From contig RHKP01000008.1 in the NCBI GenBank assembly GCA_008363215.1, forward strand, positions 124,001 to 188,000: a stretch of 64,000 nucleotides of DNA, in the 5' to 3' direction. The stretch comes from Cyanobacteria bacterium CYA. Its GTDB lineage: Bacteria > Planctomycetota > Phycisphaerae > Phycisphaerales > UBA1924. Below, in pieces: positions 43,542 through 52,741 of the stretch. Each line of letters opens with the position of its first letter. The first letter of the stretch is position 1. Below the pieces are notes generated by a model that had not been told where the DNA came from, made no database searches, and was given only the letters and a program-made list of their open reading frames with translations. The translations under genes and the position numbers were made by a program.

Positions 43542-45965
43542 TCAATCATCATCGGTGTCGAGCGCCTTCTCGATGCGAGCCAGCAGATCGGCCACATGCA
43601 GGCTGTTGATCCCATCAGACACCTGCCCCTGGACCGGTCGCAGTGTCAACCCGATCTCGACCAGTTCCCCGCGAGCCAGCGCCGGGAAGTCAGAGTCGGC
43701 GCCTCCCGAGGCCACGGCGCCTGCGAGCAGGTCAACGTACGAGCGCTGGAGGTTGCGTCGGTAGAGGCTGACGTCCTTCGTCGCGCCTTGCGCAAACTCG
43801 GCGAAGATGCCGCTGCGCAGGTCAGTCATGAACTCCGACAGCGTGTACGCCTCGGCGTTCCGCTGCTCCAGTTCGGCCATGCGTTTGATCCGCCCCGCGT
43901 TCAGCAGCGACTGGAGCACGCGGTTCTGAGCCGCTCCGACGCGATCGGCCACGCCGATGGGTGTGAGGCGCGCCAGGATATCCTCGTTCACCATCGCCGG
44001 GTCGGGTTCGCCCAGCACGTTGTCCACCAGGAACTTCACGGCCGCCCGCTGGCGCTGCGGCTCGACGGGGAAGTAGCGCTTGTCTGCATCGCCGTAGAAC
44101 AGGTTGATCTGCTGCACCCCGGCGACGATGTTGACCACGTGCCCGACTTCGCGATTCCACTGCCCCCACAGTTCGTTGTACATGTTGTCGAGCAGGTCGT
44201 AGTTCTCACCCTGGCTGCAACTGGCGTTGACTATGAAGGACGCGATGCGGCGCAGGTTGGCCAGGCCCAGCGTGGTGGCTTCTACCGCGTCGTTGGAGAG
44301 GTCTTCGGTCTGACTGGAAGGATCCCCGAATCCGCCGCCGAAGCGGAACATGGGCTCGTCGATCTGCTTCTTGACCAACTTTTCGAGTTCGGCCTTCTGG
44401 TCGGCGTCGGGGGCGAACTGGCGATAGCCCCACTCGGTGGCGAAGTAGTCGTAGGGCCCGACTCCCGGAAGCAGCGCCGCTCCGTCACCCGGCTGCGCGA
44501 CATAGTTGAAGCGGGCGTAGTCCATGATCGACGGGGCCGTGCCATTTTTCTTCGTCCATTCCGGATCGCGCAACTGCTTGACCGAGTACGCGTTCGAGGC
44601 CTTGAAGTTGTGCGGGAAGCCCAGACTGTGTCCGACCTCGTGCGCGACGACGAAGCGCACCAGTTCGCCCATCAGGTCGTTGGGCATGGGCAACTTCTGC
44701 GCGCGCGGGTCGCAGGCGGCCGCCTGCACGAAGTACCAGTCACGCACCAGCGTCATGACGTTGTGATACATCCGCACGTCGGCTTCGAGAATCTCGCCCG
44801 TACGCGGGTCGCTCACGTGCGGACCGAACGCGTTCTTGATGTCGGCCGGCAGCCAGCGAATGCTGCTGATCCGCGCATCCTCCGGATCCCAGTCGGGGTC
44901 TTCGTCCACGCTGGGCGCGATCTTGCCGATGATGGCATTGCTGAAGCCCGCGGCCCTGAAGGCCGGCTGCCAGTCTTCGATGCCCTGCTTGACGTAGGGC
45001 TTGAGGAAGTCCGGCACCTCGCGTGCCACGTAGAAAACGATCGGCTTGACCGGGTCGGACACTTCGGCCGAGGGATCCTGCTTCTCCAGACGCCAGCGCG
45101 TGATGTAGCGCACGGGCTCGGCCTGATGGTTGGACATGTCGGCGTAGTCGGTGAAACCGACGCTGAAGAATCCGACGCGCTCGTCCTCGACGCGCGGTTG
45201 CATCGGCTTGTCCGGGAGTCTGACCATCGAGTGCGCGATCAGCGCGGTCACTGCACCGGTGCGCGGATGTGCGCCGGCCCCCGGGCCTCCGCCGCGACCT
45301 TCGGGCGGACTGACCTTGTACGTCGCCAGCACCTTGGTGTTGACATTGTCCGGAAAGGCCTTGACCTCTTCGATGAACGACCGCGCCGAGTCCATCCCCT
45401 GAGCGCCCAGTTCACCGGCCGCATTGAACTCCGGCACGTCGGTCGTGAACAACTTGGTGACTTCGATCACCGGGCGCTTGTCTTTCCCCCAGCATGCGAT
45501 GTCGAAGGCCTCGATGATCGGCAGGACGTTCGAGGCGGTGACTGCCTGTGCGATCGAATCTTCGGTATCCGCCCGGATCTCGTACAGCACCTCGCGCAGC
45601 AGCACCTTGTCCTGCCCGCGCATCTCCCAGCGAACGACGCGGTCGGTGACGGGCATGCCCGCGAAACTGTGCCCCTCGCCCGTCTGGCTGATGCTGGTCA
45701 CCCACAGCAAGTCGCGATGCAGCGCCTCCTCGGGAAACTCGAAGAACAGTTTGCCGTCCTGGACATGCGTCACGACCAGGCCCTTGGACGTGATCGCGTC
45801 CTCCTTGATGACTTCGTCGTAGGACTTAGGTCCGTCGCTCTTCTCAGCCGCCTCGCCGCCGCCCCCGCCGCCGCGCGGACCGCGCCCCGGTTGTGCCGAG
45901 GCCATCTGGGCGGAAAAGACAGCGCTGGCAGCCAGCAGGAGCGCGAGATGTACCTTCTTCAGCAT
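43542..45965 (-). CDS. Secreted zinc-dependent metalloprotease (DUF5117/DUF4953-type)
   Basis: This 807-residue exported protein has a signal peptide (MLKKVHLALLLAASAVFSAQMASA) followed by a Gly-rich stretch. The extended zinc motif HEVGHSLGFPH (about residues 442-452: HExxHxxGxxH) is followed about 30 residues on by the Met-turn-like SIMDYARFNY, marking a metzincin-like fold. The upstream region (LVVTHVQDGKLFFEFPEEALHRDLLWVTSIS) matches the DUF5118/5117 domains that precede this peptidase in Bacteroidetes and planctomycetes. The role is extracellular or periplasmic protein degradation; specificity is unknown. AAGGAAAC lies just before the ATG. Convergent with the IorB fusion. Confidence 0.9.
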   Translation of the reverse strand: MLKKVHLALLLAASAVFSAQMASAQPGRGPRGGGGGGEAAEKSDGPKSYDEVIKEDAITSKGLVVTHVQDGKLFFEFPEEALHRDLLWVTSISQTGEGHSFAGMPVTDRVVRWEMRGQDKVLLREVLYEIRADTEDSIAQAVTASNVLPIIEAFDIACWGKDKRPVIEVTKLFTTDVPEFNAAGELGAQGMDSARSFIEEVKAFPDNVNTKVLATYKVSPPEGRGGGPGAGAHPRTGAVTALIAHSMVRLPDKPMQPRVEDERVGFFSVGFTDYADMSNHQAEPVRYITRWRLEKQDPSAEVSDPVKPIVFYVAREVPDFLKPYVKQGIEDWQPAFRAAGFSNAIIGKIAPSVDEDPDWDPEDARISSIRWLPADIKNAFGPHVSDPRTGEILEADVRMYHNVMTLVRDWYFVQAAACDPRAQKLPMPNDLMGELVRFVVAHEVGHSLGFPHNFKASNAYSVKQLRDPEWTKKNGTAPSIMDYARFNYVAQPGDGAALLPGVGPYDYFATEWGYRQFAPDADQKAELEKLVKKQIDEPMFRFGGGFGDPSSQTEDLSNDAVEATTLGLANLRRIASFIVNASCSQGENYDLLDNMYNELWGQWNREVGHVVNIVAGVQQINLFYGDADKRYFPVEPQRQRAAVKFLVDNVLGEPDPAMVNEDILARLTPIGVADRVGAAQNRVLQSLLNAGRIKRMAELEQRNAEAYTLSEFMTDLRSGIFAEFAQGATKDVSLYRRNLQRSYVDLLAGAVASGGADSDFPALARGELVEIGLTLRPVQGQVSDGINSLHVADLLARIEKALDTDDD

Positions 45966-46215
45966 GTTTCCTTCCCCTGAATGCCCGGCGTTTCATGGCC
46001 GGTCGGCAAGACAGACTACACCATAATGACGGGCGGGCGAAGCCCGATCACCGACAATCTGTAGAAGATCCTACGTCATGTGAGCCGCGCGTGCCCGAAG
46101 CAACCTGCACCCGCTCCAAGTCCGTGTGATCGGGCACACGGGGAACTCACCCTGTTCGCGTGCCGCATGCGTGCTCAAAATGGGGCCGACCCACACTGCC
46201 TGCTAGAGTACTGCG

Positions 46216-46677
46216 ATGCAGCGCGCGTCGATCAACTACATCGTCGACCTGCTGACCCTCTTGGTGCTGCTCGGGATCGCCGGCACTGGTCTGATCATGA
46301 AGTTTGCTCTGCCGCCCGGAAGCGGAGGCGCCGGGCTGGCGCTGTGGTCGCTTGGGCGGCACGACTGGGGCTCGATCCACTTCTGGCTCTCGGCCGGCAT
46401 GGGAATGCTCCTGCTGGTGCATCTCTACCTGCACTGGTCGTGGGTGTGCGTGCTGACCAATCGACTGATGCACCCGTTCGGCAAAGCGGCGCCGCCCGCG
46501 AAGGGCACCCAGCGCCGGGCCGGCGTGGTCGCCCTGCTGCTGCTGGTCGGCGGACTGACCGGCTTCACGCTGGCAGCCAGGGCGCTGGTCAAGCACGATG
46601 CCGCGGCCGCCGGACGCCACGAGCGCCAGGAACAAGCCGATCGCCCGGGCGGCGCCAACCGCGGGCGTGCGCCCTGA
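46216..46677 (+). CDS. DUF4405-family membrane protein (cytochrome b-like)
   Basis: This 153-residue protein has three predicted membrane helices: INYIVDLLTLLVLLGIAGTGLIM, IHFWLSAGMGMLLLVHLYLHWSWV and AGVVALLLLVGGLTGFTLAA. The histidines HDWGSIHFW and VHLYLHWSW are placed as in DUF4405 proteins, where such His pairs are suspected heme b ligands. The C-terminus is a charged tail. A quinone/electron-transfer role is inferred only. A small gene follows immediately with no gap. Confidence 0.82.
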   Translation: MQRASINYIVDLLTLLVLLGIAGTGLIMKFALPPGSGGAGLALWSLGRHDWGSIHFWLSAGMGMLLLVHLYLHWSWVCVLTNRLMHPFGKAAPPAKGTQRRAGVVALLLLVGGLTGFTLAARALVKHDAAAAGRHERQEQADRPGGANRGRAP

Positions 46678-47085
46678 GTGCTCCCTGCCGACAACATGCT
46701 CCGGCCGGGTATCCTGACCAACATCTCACGCCCCACCATCGCGCAGCAACTCGCCGCGGTACGGGACGAGGTGGTGCAGGAGTTCATTTGCTTCGATGCC
46801 ACCGTCATCGCTGCCGATCCGGCGCGTCGAATTGAACTGCGCCATGACCTGCTGAACAACACCGCGTTCCAGTCAGCCGACTTCCACTGCGACATGCACG
46901 CCGACGGGCTGGACTACATGGCGTTCTACAGCACTTGCCCCGGCACTGCGTTCGTGCCACCCGTCCCGCAGCAGAAGTACGACTTCAATCGCGACGGAGT
47001 CATCAACCCCGCCGATCGTTCCGACCTCCAGGCCATCCTGCGAGCCGGCGAGACCCAGGACATGACCGGCGTACGCCGCCCGTGA
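46678..47085 (+). CDS. Small protein with an EF-hand/dockerin-like loop, possibly a fragment
   Basis: The 135-codon frame starts with GTG at the first base after the DUF4405 stop; an ATG at 46696 is the alternative. Third-codon-position GC is high throughout, supporting real coding. The C-terminus has a calcium-loop-like KYDFNRDGVINPADRSDLQAIL, reminiscent of a single dockerin repeat, and four Cys lie in the middle. There is no signal peptide, although dockerin proteins are normally exported, so it may be the surviving C-terminal end of a larger secreted protein. Function unknown. Confidence 0.5.
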   Translation: MLPADNMLRPGILTNISRPTIAQQLAAVRDEVVQEFICFDATVIAADPARRIELRHDLLNNTAFQSADFHCDMHADGLDYMAFYSTCPGTAFVPPVPQQKYDFNRDGVINPADRSDLQAILRAGETQDMTGVRRP

Positions 47086-47155
47086 CGCTCAACTCGCTCG
47101 CGGCCGCGCATCGGACACATCGGGCGCGATCCAATCTGACTGAGCGGCGGAAGAA

Positions 47156-47228
47156 TGGAGCGCACCGGACTCGAACCGGCAACTTCCAGCTTGCAAAGCT
47201 GGCACTCTACCAATTGAGTTAGCGCCCC
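47156..47228 (-). tRNA. tRNA-Ala (anticodon UGC)
   Basis: On the minus strand a complete cloverleaf folds: seven-base acceptor (GGGGCGC with GCGCTCC, one G-U), D-arm ACTC/GAGT, anticodon stem CCAGC/GCTGG with loop TTTGCAA, and T-arm GCCGG/CCGGT with TTCGAGT loop. The anticodon TGC (plus strand 47193-47195) reads GCA/GCG alanine codons. The discriminator is A and the CCA end is not encoded. It stands alone between two plus-strand genes. Confidence 0.97.
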
Positions 47229-47354
47229 GCGGCCTGTCGGCAGGGGCCCCCTGCCGCCACGCCCCGCATTATTGCCCGCCCGAATCGTCCGAGACGCCCG
47301 GGCCGCCCGTTCCGCCTGCGCGGTACACTGCCCTTCGGCCCGGAGAGCACCGAC

Positions 47355-48848
47355 ATGTCTATGAACTTTTCGTTCGACATCTTCCGCAACACCGTCTCCG
47401 GGGGGCGAGCACCGCGTCCGGAGCCCGAGGCTCCCTTCCGCATTCTTGTCATGGGCGACTTCTCCGGACGCGAAAACCGGGGTCAGGTCGAGGCGCTGGA
47501 TACCCGCACAGCCACCAAAGTCGACATCGACAACCTTGAGACCCTGATGAGGACGTGGAAAACCCGGCTCGGACTGCGGGCCGGGCATGAAGGGGCCTTC
47601 GGCATCGGCTTTGGAGAACTCGATCACTTTCACCCTGACCAGATATTCGGCCGCGTCGAACTGTTCACCGCGATGCGTGACCTGCGTGCCAGACTGACCA
47701 GCCCTTCAGGCAGCGCCGCCGCCGCCGCCGAGGTGCGGGCCTGGGCGCAATCCAAGCCCGCTTCGACAGTCGAGCCCAAGCCGATGGAAGCACCGGCCAC
47801 GCCGAGCAGTGAGTTTGAGTCGCTGCTGAGCGGGAGCGCCGGCGCCGCTCCGAAGGCCGCCGCCGGGCAGGTTGAATCGCTGATCCGCGATCTCATCCGC
47901 CCGCACATTGTGCCGTCGAGCGCGCCCGATCTGGGAGAACTGGTGGCGCTGGTGGACCAGACCATCTCCTCGCAGATGCGCTCGGTGCTGCACGACGCAG
48001 CGTTCCAGTCGCTGGAGGCCAACTGGCGAAGCCTGCACATGCTGATCACCGGGTTGGAAACGGGCGAGGAACTTCAGGTATTCGTGCTCGATGCGAGCCG
48101 GGTCGAACTTGAACAGGACGTCTTCAGCAACGGCGCTCGCGGGCTGCATGCGCTGCTCACCGAGCGCCCGCGTTCGACGCCCGGCGGGAATCCGTGGAGC
48201 GTGATCTGCCTGCTCGAGCGATTCGGCGGTGCAACCGTCGATGCGCAACTGCTCGGCGGACTGGCGGTGTGCGCGCACGCGTCGGGCGCTGCGCTGCTGG
48301 CCGGGGCGTGCGACCAATTGGCCGGGGCCGCGTCGATCGCACGCGATCCGCGTCCGGAAAACTGGAACGTCTCCCTCGCGCCTGACGACGCGGCGGCCTG
48401 GCAACTCGTGCGATCGCTGGGCGAAGCCTCTTCGGTCGGGCTGGTGCTCCCGCGTGTTCTCGGGCGGCTGCCGTACGGGCGGCGCACAGAGCCTGTCGAT
48501 GCGTTCGCGTTCGAGGAACTCACCGGCGCCGGCGCACACGAGCATCTGCTCTGGACCAACCCTGCCGCTCACGCAACACTCCTGCTCGGGCGCGCCTTTG
48601 CCGACGCGGGATGGTCGCTCGATCCGCAAGCCGGGGGCGATATTGACGGGCTGCCCGTCTATGTCCCCGATGCCGGGCCCGATCGCACCGCCGTGCCCTG
48701 CGCCGAGGCGTGGCTGACCGACAGCGCATCGCAGAAACTGCTCGATCGCGGGCTGATCCCTGTGCTCAGCGTCCAGCACCGCGACGCCGTGCGCATCCCC
48801 CGCCTGTGCGCAATCAACGGGCGGCGATTGCACGCCTCGTGGGCCTGA
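47355..48848 (+). CDS. Fused TssB-TssC contractile sheath protein (type VI secretion-like)
   Basis: This 497-residue protein joins two sheath subunits that are normally separate. Residues ~1-125 resemble TssB/VipA: EAPFRILVMGDFSGRENRG, VDIDNLETLMRTWKTRLGL, ELDHFHPDQIFGRVELF. After an Ala/Pro linker, residues ~170-497 resemble TssC/VipB: SQMRSVLHDAAFQSLEANWRSL, LQVFVLDASRVELEQDV, then PGGNPWSVICLLERF. In type VI systems these form the tubular sheath that contracts to fire the Hcp-VgrG needle. No TssK, ClpV or baseplate gene is adjacent; the only other T6SS-like genes in view are the VgrG pair at 54952-57530. TssC's C-terminal region looks shortened relative to ~490-residue stand-alone TssC. 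Confidence 0.75.
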   Translation: MSMNFSFDIFRNTVSGGRAPRPEPEAPFRILVMGDFSGRENRGQVEALDTRTATKVDIDNLETLMRTWKTRLGLRAGHEGAFGIGFGELDHFHPDQIFGRVELFTAMRDLRARLTSPSGSAAAAAEVRAWAQSKPASTVEPKPMEAPATPSSEFESLLSGSAGAAPKAAAGQVESLIRDLIRPHIVPSSAPDLGELVALVDQTISSQMRSVLHDAAFQSLEANWRSLHMLITGLETGEELQVFVLDASRVELEQDVFSNGARGLHALLTERPRSTPGGNPWSVICLLERFGGATVDAQLLGGLAVCAHASGAALLAGACDQLAGAASIARDPRPENWNVSLAPDDAAAWQLVRSLGEASSVGLVLPRVLGRLPYGRRTEPVDAFAFEELTGAGAHEHLLWTNPAAHATLLLGRAFADAGWSLDPQAGGDIDGLPVYVPDAGPDRTAVPCAEAWLTDSASQKLLDRGLIPVLSVQHRDAVRIPRLCAINGRRLHASWA

Positions 48849-49015
48849 CCGGTTCGGATCGACTCCGACTCTCTCTACGATCTCATCGCCCGCTCGGGCG
48901 TGCGAGGGCGATCCGCACGACCGTCTCCTCACCCGGCTGCGTCGCGGCCATCCTCCCGCTCGGCGGAGAGAGGATCTGCGGGAGACTGGTCGTCAGAGCC
49001 CGGCAGAGAGAGGAA

Positions 49016-49939
49016 TCACCCACCGGAATCGGCCATCGGTTCGTCGTCCGGCATTGGCTCGTCGCTCATCGTGTCGCCCGACTCGCGCAGCCGCTCTTCG
49101 GCTTGGCGTGCAGCCCGCCTGTCCTCACGGTTGATTTCGATGATCTTCCGCACCACTTTGGCGCGCTCTCCCGGTTCGAGTTCGGCGAGCACCTGGACCA
49201 CGAAGACCAGCGTCTGGGCCTTCGTCGGATTGAGGTTGGTCCTGGCGGCAAAGTCGGTCGCCATCGCCCGGATGGTCTGCTCGCTCTCCGGCTTGAGATC
49301 GAGTTTTTCCAGGAGTTCCTCGAACTCGCGTTCACCGGCCACGGTCGAACGCTCCAACGAGCGTTCGATGGCTCGCAGCATCTCCTGTCCGCGGATCTGC
49401 AACGCCGCCTGCACCGCGTCGAAGGACCGGTTCTCCAACTCGGCGGCCCGGCGTGCGTCGCGGAGCAGCGCCCAGTGATATTCATCCACGAGCCGCGCGA
49501 ACCGCATCGCCTGCTCCCGAGGCAGCACGCTGTAGACTTCGTCAAAGAGTGACCCGCGCCGCGTCAGCGGTCCCAGCCGTTCCGTGAACTGTCCGAGCAG
49601 ATCAAGCATCTGCGCCCCATTCTTGCTCTCGTCAGCCGATTCGAATCGCTGAAAAAGGTCGATGCTCGTGATGATGACCTTGTCGAAGATCGCTGCACGC
49701 TCGGCCACAATCTCCAGCACCCGCTCCTTCTGCTCGCGCGTCAGTTCGAGCAACGCGATGGCCGCTTCCTCGGCCGAACTGTCCAGCAGCACCAGCCGAC
49801 CGGCGTAGTCCCAGCGCACCAGCGTCGAACGGGCCTGGATCGGCGCCTCCACGCTGGGCCCGGCCAGGGCCGGAGGGTCTGCCTGAACCGCTGGCGCCAG
49901 AATCGCGAGCAAGACGAGCAGGACGCGGGCAAGCGACAT
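49016..49939 (-). CDS. Secreted alpha-helical protein, function unknown
   Basis: This 307-residue protein has a clean signal peptide (MSLARVLLVLLAILAPAVQA) and a helix-rich body with heptad-like charged runs: LTREQKERVLEIVAERAAIFDKV, LPREQAMRFARLVDEYHW. A Ser/Asp/Met-rich acidic tail follows. The L-T-x-E-Q-x-x-R pattern recalls Spy/CpxP-type periplasmic helical proteins, but similarity is weak. A GGAGGT ribosome site lies seven bases before the ATG. It converges with the sheath gene and diverges from glmS. Confidence 0.75.
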   Translation of the reverse strand: MSLARVLLVLLAILAPAVQADPPALAGPSVEAPIQARSTLVRWDYAGRLVLLDSSAEEAAIALLELTREQKERVLEIVAERAAIFDKVIITSIDLFQRFESADESKNGAQMLDLLGQFTERLGPLTRRGSLFDEVYSVLPREQAMRFARLVDEYHWALLRDARRAAELENRSFDAVQAALQIRGQEMLRAIERSLERSTVAGEREFEELLEKLDLKPESEQTIRAMATDFAARTNLNPTKAQTLVFVVQVLAELEPGERAKVVRKIIEINREDRRAARQAEERLRESGDTMSDEPMPDDEPMADSGG

Positions 49940-50175
49940 GGCTGGACCTCCGGATAAGAGCGTACCAGAGTCATTCCGAACGGCGCCCGGTGATTTTCAG
50001 CCACCCTCCTCACGCGGGATTTGCGCGTCTCGGGCCGGGTGACCGAACTCGGCCGCGTCCGGCGGGCGTAGTCCTTCTATTGTCCAATCTGGGCCTTGCA
50101 GATCGAACTGGACAGAGCGCTTCGTCCGATCAAGAACTCGGACCGCCGGGAACGACCCCCGAGAGGATACCAAAC

Positions 50176-52014
50176 ATGTGCGGAATTGTCGCATACGTAG
50201 GAGACCGTCCCGCCACGCCGATCCTCATTGAAGGTCTCAAGCGGCTGGAGTATCGCGGGTACGACTCTTCAGGCATCGCGGTCATCGGACACAATCTTCA
50301 AGTGGTCCGGGCGGTCGGGCGCGTTGCCAATCTGGAAGCCAAGGTCGAGGATCTCGGCGGACTGGAGGGCACAGTCGGATTGGCCCACACCCGCTGGGCG
50401 ACGCACGGCGGCGTCACGGAACTGAACGCGCACCCTCACCGCGACGACCGGCACGGCATCGCGATGGTTCACAACGGGATCATCGAGAACTACGCCGCAC
50501 TTCGTCACTATCTCGAAGAAAAGGGGCACAGGTTCCAGAGCGAAACCGATACGGAAGTGCTGACGATGCTCATCGGCGAGTTGTACGCGCCGGAGGAGGG
50601 CATCGACCTGGAGAAGGCCGTGCAGGCCGCCCTTCGCGAGGTCAGCGGCGCCTACGCCATTGCGGTCGTGTGTGCCCAGGAACCAGGTGTGATCGTGTGT
50701 GCCCGCAAGGGTTCGCCGCTGCTCGTGGGCGTGGGCAGCGGGGAGTACGTGGTGGCTTCGGACGCCTCGGCCATTGTCGCGCACACGACGCGCGCCTTCG
50801 CTCTGGACGACTACAACGTCGTGCGTGTCTCTCGTGAGGGCTTCCGCACGTCCACCATCGACGACGTGGCCGTCACCCCCAAACTGATGCAGTTGGAAAT
50901 CGAACTCGACCAGATCGAACTGGGCGCGTTTGACCACTACATGCAGAAGGAGATCTTTGAGCAGCCGCAGCGCATTCGCACTTCCATGCGCGGGCGCATC
51001 GATCTCAAGGAGGGGAAGATTGTCCTCGGGGGGCTTGCGGCGCTGAGCAAGGAACTGGTGCGGGCTCGCCGCTTCATCATGACCGCGCAGGGCACCGCGC
51101 TGCACGCGTCGATGATCGGGGAGTACCTCTTCGAAGACCTCGCCCGCGTACCGACCGAGTGCGAGTACGCCAGCGAGTTCCGGTATCGCAATCCCATCAT
51201 CGAAGAGGGCACGGTCATCATCGCCGTCAGCCAGTCCGGCGAAACAGCCGACACCCTGGCCGCCCTGACCGAGGCCCGCGAGCGCGGCGCGCTCTCGCTT
51301 GGCGTGATCAACGTCGTCGGCTCCACCATCGCGCGCGAGACCGACGCGGGCGTTTACCTGCGCGTCGGCCCGGAAATCGGCGTCGCGTCCACCAAGGCCT
51401 TCACCGGGCAGGTGACCGTGCTCACCATGATGGCCATCTACCTGGCCCGGCGCCGGCACATGTCCGAAGAGCACTGCCGCGCCCTGCTGGCCGAACTGGA
51501 CTGCGTGCCCGACAAGATCGAGCGCATCCTCAAGCACGACCAGCACATCCGCTCGGTGGTGGAAAAGCACGTCGAGCGGGACAACTGGCTCTTCCTCGGG
51601 CGCGGATACAACTATCCCACTGCGCTCGAAGGGGCTCTCAAACTCAAGGAAATCTCGTACATCCACGCCGAGGGCATGCCGGCCGCCGAGATGAAGCACG
51701 GACCCATCGCCCTGATCGACCACGGGATGCCCGTGGTCTTCATCGCCACGCGAGGCAGCCAGTACGAGAAGGTCATGGTCAACATCGAGGAAGTCCGCTC
51801 ACGAGGCGGGCACGTCATCGCCGTGGCCACGGAGGGTGATCGCGAGATCTACCACCGGGCCGACGACGTGATTGAAGTGCCTGACTGCCCCGAATGCCTC
51901 AGCCCGATGCTGACGGTGGTTCCCCTGCAACTGATGGCCTATTGGGCCGCCGTGCTGCGTGGGCACGATGTCGACAAGCCGCGAAACCTGGCCAAGAGCG
52001 TTACGGTCGAATGA
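50176..52014 (+). CDS. glmS: Glutamine-fructose-6-phosphate aminotransferase (isomerizing)
   Basis: This 612-residue enzyme makes glucosamine-6-phosphate, the entry to UDP-GlcNAc, peptidoglycan and LPS. The N-terminal glutaminase starts MCGIVAYVGDRPA with catalytic Cys2, and has RLEYRGYDSSGIA, HTRWATHGG and VHNGIIENY. Two SIS domains follow: TAQGTALHASMIGEY, VSQSGETADTLAAL, GVASTKAFTGQV, then LGRGYNYPTALEGALKLKEISYIHAEG. It ends PRNLAKSVTVE, the conserved K-x-V-T-x-E tail. A GAGAGG site precedes the ATG. The 236 bp leader showed no recognisable glmS ribozyme. Confidence 0.98.
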   Translation: MCGIVAYVGDRPATPILIEGLKRLEYRGYDSSGIAVIGHNLQVVRAVGRVANLEAKVEDLGGLEGTVGLAHTRWATHGGVTELNAHPHRDDRHGIAMVHNGIIENYAALRHYLEEKGHRFQSETDTEVLTMLIGELYAPEEGIDLEKAVQAALREVSGAYAIAVVCAQEPGVIVCARKGSPLLVGVGSGEYVVASDASAIVAHTTRAFALDDYNVVRVSREGFRTSTIDDVAVTPKLMQLEIELDQIELGAFDHYMQKEIFEQPQRIRTSMRGRIDLKEGKIVLGGLAALSKELVRARRFIMTAQGTALHASMIGEYLFEDLARVPTECEYASEFRYRNPIIEEGTVIIAVSQSGETADTLAALTEARERGALSLGVINVVGSTIARETDAGVYLRVGPEIGVASTKAFTGQVTVLTMMAIYLARRRHMSEEHCRALLAELDCVPDKIERILKHDQHIRSVVEKHVERDNWLFLGRGYNYPTALEGALKLKEISYIHAEGMPAAEMKHGPIALIDHGMPVVFIATRGSQYEKVMVNIEEVRSRGGHVIAVATEGDREIYHRADDVIEVPDCPECLSPMLTVVPLQLMAYWAAVLRGHDVDKPRNLAKSVTVE

Positions 52015-52027
52015 CTTGGAGACCTGC

Positions 52028-52741
52028 ATGTCGGAAGCAACACGACCTTACGGCGCGGCCGGTCAGTCTCGCTCGCTCCGTGCGGGGATCGCGTGCATGA
52101 GCAGCAAACTCCCGACACAAGTTCTCACGCGCGACGAGTCCAGACCTCGCTTCACCATCCGATCTCTTGCCGCCACCGATCACGACCAGTTCATCGCGCT
52201 GGTCGAAGGTTCGCTCGAACACCTTTGCCCCTGGATTCCCGCCCTGGCTCGCGGCGCATCGCCCGAGGAGTTCTTCAACGCCGAACTGGAACGGACCCGC
52301 GTCGAAGAACCCGCGCGGCTCTCCTGCCGTCGCGTCGGGATCGTCGACGGCCGCATCGTCGGTATGTTCAACGTGTTCAACTGCTCCTCGGGACTGACGC
52401 TCTCGGCCGACATCAGTTGGTGGATCGCCCGTCCCTTCGTGCAGCGAGGCTACGCCACGTCGGGCGTCCGGCTGTTGCTGCGCCACGCCTTTGCCGACCT
52501 TCCCCGCGGCCTCGGGCTTCACAAGGTCATGGCCATGATTGCCCCTGAGAACGTCGCCAGCCTCAAACTGGCCCGCGCGCTGGGCTTCCGCCGCTTCACG
52601 CAGGAAGACCACTACGTGCGGATAGGCGAAACCTGGAAGAGGCATGAGTGCTGGGTTGCCGACGCTTTCGTCCCCGCTCTTGCCGAAATCAAGCCCTCAC
52701 GCGGCATCGATCGCCCGTCCCTACGCTCTGAGTGTGAATGA
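52028..52741 (+). CDS. GNAT family N-acetyltransferase (RimJ/RimL-like)
   Basis: This 237-residue protein has a RimJ/RimL-type GNAT core: FTIRSLAATDHDQFIALVEGS, SADISWWIARPFVQRGYATSGVRLLL (acetyl-CoA loop R-G-Y-A-T), then HKVMAMIAPENVASLKLARALGFRR. Relatives acetylate protein N-termini or small molecules. ATG at 52028 is set by GGAG seven bases upstream, 13 bp after glmS; a later ATG at 52097 would also keep the core. It overlaps the UvrC-like gene by eight bases, so glmS-GNAT-UvrC-like-manA probably form one operon. Confidence 0.87.
   Translation: MSEATRPYGAAGQSRSLRAGIACMSSKLPTQVLTRDESRPRFTIRSLAATDHDQFIALVEGSLEHLCPWIPALARGASPEEFFNAELERTRVEEPARLSCRRVGIVDGRIVGMFNVFNCSSGLTLSADISWWIARPFVQRGYATSGVRLLLRHAFADLPRGLGLHKVMAMIAPENVASLKLARALGFRRFTQEDHYVRIGETWKRHECWVADAFVPALAEIKPSRGIDRPSLRSECE

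Noticed and set aside
43521..45980. Long plus-strand open frame of 819 codons
   Set aside because: It is exactly antisense to the HExxH metalloprotease, has low-complexity His/Arg/Val-rich sequence and no recognisable motif; a by-product of high GC.
46926..47633. Minus-strand open frame covering the tRNA region
   Set aside because: It contains the peptide typical of a translated tRNA gene (ALTQLVECQLCK); the region encodes tRNA-Ala, not protein.
49940..50175. Possible glmS ribozyme in the glmS leader
   Set aside because: No recognisable conserved core was found in the leader, and the ribozyme is known mainly from Firmicutes.
50269..51723. Minus-strand open frame of 484 codons
   Set aside because: Antisense to glmS, which has unmistakable motifs throughout.
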